A stretch of 64,000 bases of DNA from an uncultured Fidelibacterota bacterium (GTDB lineage Bacteria; Fidelibacterota; Marinisomatia; Marinisomatales; Marinisomataceae): the NCBI GenBank assembly GCA_902576865.1, contig CACGWZ010000002.1, positions 24,001-88,000 of the forward strand, given 5' to 3'. This document shows, piece by piece, positions 62,553-64,000 of the stretch; the stretch's first letter is position 1; every line of letters begins with the position of its first letter. The notes beneath the pieces are model-generated. The model was not told the origin of the DNA. It worked only from the letters and a program-made list of their open reading frames with translations, and did no database searches. The position numbers and the translations under genes are program-made.

Positions 62553-63428
62553 ATGAAAATTGTTAGTTTAGTTCCAAGCGCCAGCGAAATCATATGTGAT
62601 TTAGGTTTAGAAAAAAATTTAGTGGGGGTAAGCCATGAATGTAATTATCCAATAAGCCTTCTAAAAATTAATACTGTAACCTCTTCAAATATTGATAGTG
62701 CTAAATCTCAGAGGGAAATTGACAAATCAGTTAGAGAAAAAGTGAATGAAAATTCACCATTATATGAAGTAGATATCAAAAAAATTAACCAATTAAAACC
62801 TGATATTATAATTACACAAGGAATATGTGATGTCTGTGCAATATCGAGCAATCAAGTTGAAGTGCTTTTAAAGGGTCAATTATGTACTTTACCTTCATCA
62901 ACAAAGATAATTTCTCTTAATGGAAGATCATTTGATGATATATGTAATGATATTCTTACGATTGGAGAAACCCTAAATCAAAAAGATAAATCGCAAAAGA
63001 TAGTCAATGATGCAATTGATGAACGAAATAATATGTCATCAATGAGCAAGTTTAATGTTCGTGTTTTATGTCTTGAATGGATTGACCCTTATTTTTCAGC
63101 CGGACACTGGGTTCCTGAACAAATTGAGCTTGCAGGTTTCATTTCAGCAATTGGTTCACCTGGTGATCAATCACGAGTACTTAGTATTGATGAAATAATT
63201 AATTGTAATCCTGATATTATTGCAATTATCTGTTGTGGATACAGTGAAGAAGAGAATAAAGTTCACTTAAAGCAAGTAATGGAAGACCAAAGAATCAATA
63301 ATTTACCTCCTTTCAAAAATGGTAAAATTTTTGCTTTTGATTCCGATGGATTATTTAGTAGACCAACATTAAGAATACTTGAGGGAGCAAAAAAACTTCG
63401 CGAAAGTATATTGAAAAAAAATAATTAG
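62553..63428 (+). CDS. BtuF-like cobalamin-binding protein without signal peptide
   Basis: A 291-residue protein of the periplasmic-binding class III fold. IVSLVPSASEIICDLGL at the start and GVSHECNYP, then LCLEWIDPYFSAGHWVPEQIELAG are typical of cobalamin-binding BtuF-like proteins. There is no signal peptide; it would stay in the cytoplasm. No BtuCD genes are present here. Cytosolic homologues are known next to various genes and may bind corrinoid or another ligand. Its end lies two bases from the acs end. Confidence 0.82.
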   Translation: MKIVSLVPSASEIICDLGLEKNLVGVSHECNYPISLLKINTVTSSNIDSAKSQREIDKSVREKVNENSPLYEVDIKKINQLKPDIIITQGICDVCAISSNQVEVLLKGQLCTLPSSTKIISLNGRSFDDICNDILTIGETLNQKDKSQKIVNDAIDERNNMSSMSKFNVRVLCLEWIDPYFSAGHWVPEQIELAGFISAIGSPGDQSRVLSIDEIINCNPDIIAIICCGYSEEENKVHLKQVMEDQRINNLPPFKNGKIFAFDSDGLFSRPTLRILEGAKKLRESILKKNN

Positions 63429-63430
63429 AC

Positions 63431-64000
63431 TTACTTTTCTAGTAAACTATCTATAACGCTTGGATCTGCTAGTGTTGAGGTATCACCCAAGTCATCCGTT
63501 TCATTTTGTGCAATTTTCTTTAGAATTCTTCTCATGATTTTTCCAGATCTTGTTTTGGGAAGTCCTGAACAAAATTGAATAACACTTGGCTTTGCATGAG
63601 GACCAATAATTTTTGTCACAGTACTAAGGATATCTTGTTCAATCTCTGCTGAAGCTTCTACTCCTGTCATTAATGTGACAAAAGCATAAATACCTTCGCC
63701 TTTGATTTCATGACTATATCCAATCACTGCAGCTTCAGCTACTCCAGATGCAGCACCTATAGCGCCTTCTACTTCAGCTGTACCAATTCTATGCCCAGAA
63801 ACATTTAATACATCATCTACTCTCCCAGTAATCCAGAAATATCCATCCTCATCAATATATGCTCCATCTCCAGTAAAATAATTTCCTGGTGCTTGAGAAA
63901 AATACGTATCGATGAATCGTTGATGATCGCCATACACTGTTCTCATTTGTCCAGGCCAGGATTGTATCATAACTAAATAACCTGTAGTGTTTCTTTCTGT
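63431..64000 (-). CDS. acs: Acetyl-CoA synthetase, C-terminal part (runs off the window)
   Basis: The frame continues through the window edge, so the ATG at 63970 is an internal methionine. About the last 190 residues are visible. The A10 motif with the catalytic, acetylatable lysine is in [17 protein letters not shown]; upstream are [20 protein letters not shown] and [15 protein letters not shown], and [20 protein letters not shown] matches Acs, which activates acetate to acetyl-CoA. This fits growth on acetate with GlpX and aldolase. N-terminal part is missing only because the window ends. Confidence 0.92.
   Translation of the reverse strand, partial: TERNTTGYLVMIQSWPGQMRTVYGDHQRFIDTYFSQAPGNYFTGDGAYIDEDGYFWITGRVDDVLNVSGHRIGTAEVEGAIGAASGVAEAAVIGYSHEIKGEGIYAFVTLMTGVEASAEIEQDILSTVTKIIGPHAKPSVIQFCSGLPKTRSGKIMRRILKKIAQNETDDLGDTSTLADPSVIDSLLEK

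Noticed and set aside
63431-63970. Separate 179-residue gene starting at 63970
   Set aside because: The frame continues to the window edge with acetyl-CoA synthetase residues before that Met.
1-64000. CRISPR arrays, insertion sequences, prophage, origin
   Set aside because: No spaced direct repeats, transposase, integrase or DnaA-box cluster was seen. The only repeats are the two coding ones listed.

Overview
The window is an AT-rich (roughly 30% GC), very gene-dense stretch of a bacterial chromosome. It looks like an aerobic, heterotrophic, probably marine bacterium with an outer membrane. Evidence for the outer membrane is a TonB-dependent receptor, an LpxH-type lipid A enzyme and lipoproteins. 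The combination of Alternative Complex III with an A2-type caa3 oxidase, a nickel SOD, tiny intergenic gaps and secreted proteins whose signal peptides end in SQ or GQ fits the FCB superphylum, most likely Marinimicrobia (SAR406 / Fidelibacterota). That assignment is inference: there is no rRNA here. Many genes have clear GGAGG-like Shine-Dalgarno sites, and start/stop overlaps (ATGA, GTGA, TTGA) are common. I see no insertion sequence, prophage, CRISPR array or origin. No gap exceeds about 230 bp; the longest is 24696-24916, between the respiratory operon and a transporter.

Layout. 1-868: start of trigger factor, coupled to an unknown small gene. 968-6974: fatty acid beta-oxidation operon (fadN, fadA, fadE) led by a TetR regulator, with a perfect 14-bp palindrome in its promoter. 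7067-10129: non-oxidative pentose phosphate operon (rpe, tkt, rpiB). 10118-24695: one long minus-strand respiratory operon holding Alternative Complex III (actABCDEF), a small membrane protein, an SCO copper chaperone, caa3 oxidase subunits II, I, III and IV, heme A synthase, a second SCO protein and heme O synthase. 24917-28383: SLC13 transporter with a universal stress protein, thiol peroxidase, Fe/Mn SOD and a bidirectional terminator. 28430-34993: lipoprotein, TonB receptor, thiamine pyrophosphokinase, class I aldolase with GlpX (gluconeogenesis), an ATP10-like protein and membrane proteins. 35032-37116: HMA-MauE fusion facing a third SCO protein. 37113-39332: SDR, tRNA-Lys(CTT), cold shock protein, and a DUF6580 membrane protein coupled to a nickel SOD that carries a Sec signal peptide.

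39342-42614: sulfotransferase, a histone-H1-like Lys/Ala-rich protein, a 36-residue membrane microprotein, a GNAT enzyme, and YwqK-like and YHYH lipoproteins. 42652-45281: complete queC-queE-queD-queF route to preQ1, followed by a Yip1 protein. 45338-51015: plus-strand cluster of four glycosyl/polyol-phosphate transferase-like genes, a TagD-like cytidylyltransferase, PPK2 and a Nudix hydrolase, which looks like a surface glycopolymer locus with a glycerol-phosphate-type component. 50985-54538: glutaredoxin, LpxH, small membrane proteins, a UPF0104 flippase-like protein and a DUF1295 protein. 54549-57991: YceI with a histidine-rich membrane partner, a Rieske lipoprotein with a glycine-repeat linker, PlsC and an SDR. 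58011-61355: a 1114-residue CPBP membrane protease with a probable internal duplication and its own promoter/operator. 61487-64000: SDR, TIGR03643 protein, cobalamin-binding-like protein, and the C-terminal part of acetyl-CoA synthetase.

Together the genes describe an aerobe that oxidises fatty acids and acetate, respires through a quinol:cytochrome c / caa3 chain, makes sugar phosphates by gluconeogenesis and the pentose phosphate route, and invests in superoxide defence, copper handling and a decorated cell surface. The points most worth a second look are the Sec-exported NiSOD with its membrane partner, the teichoic-like glycopolymer cluster, the microprotein / H1-like operon and the giant CPBP protein.
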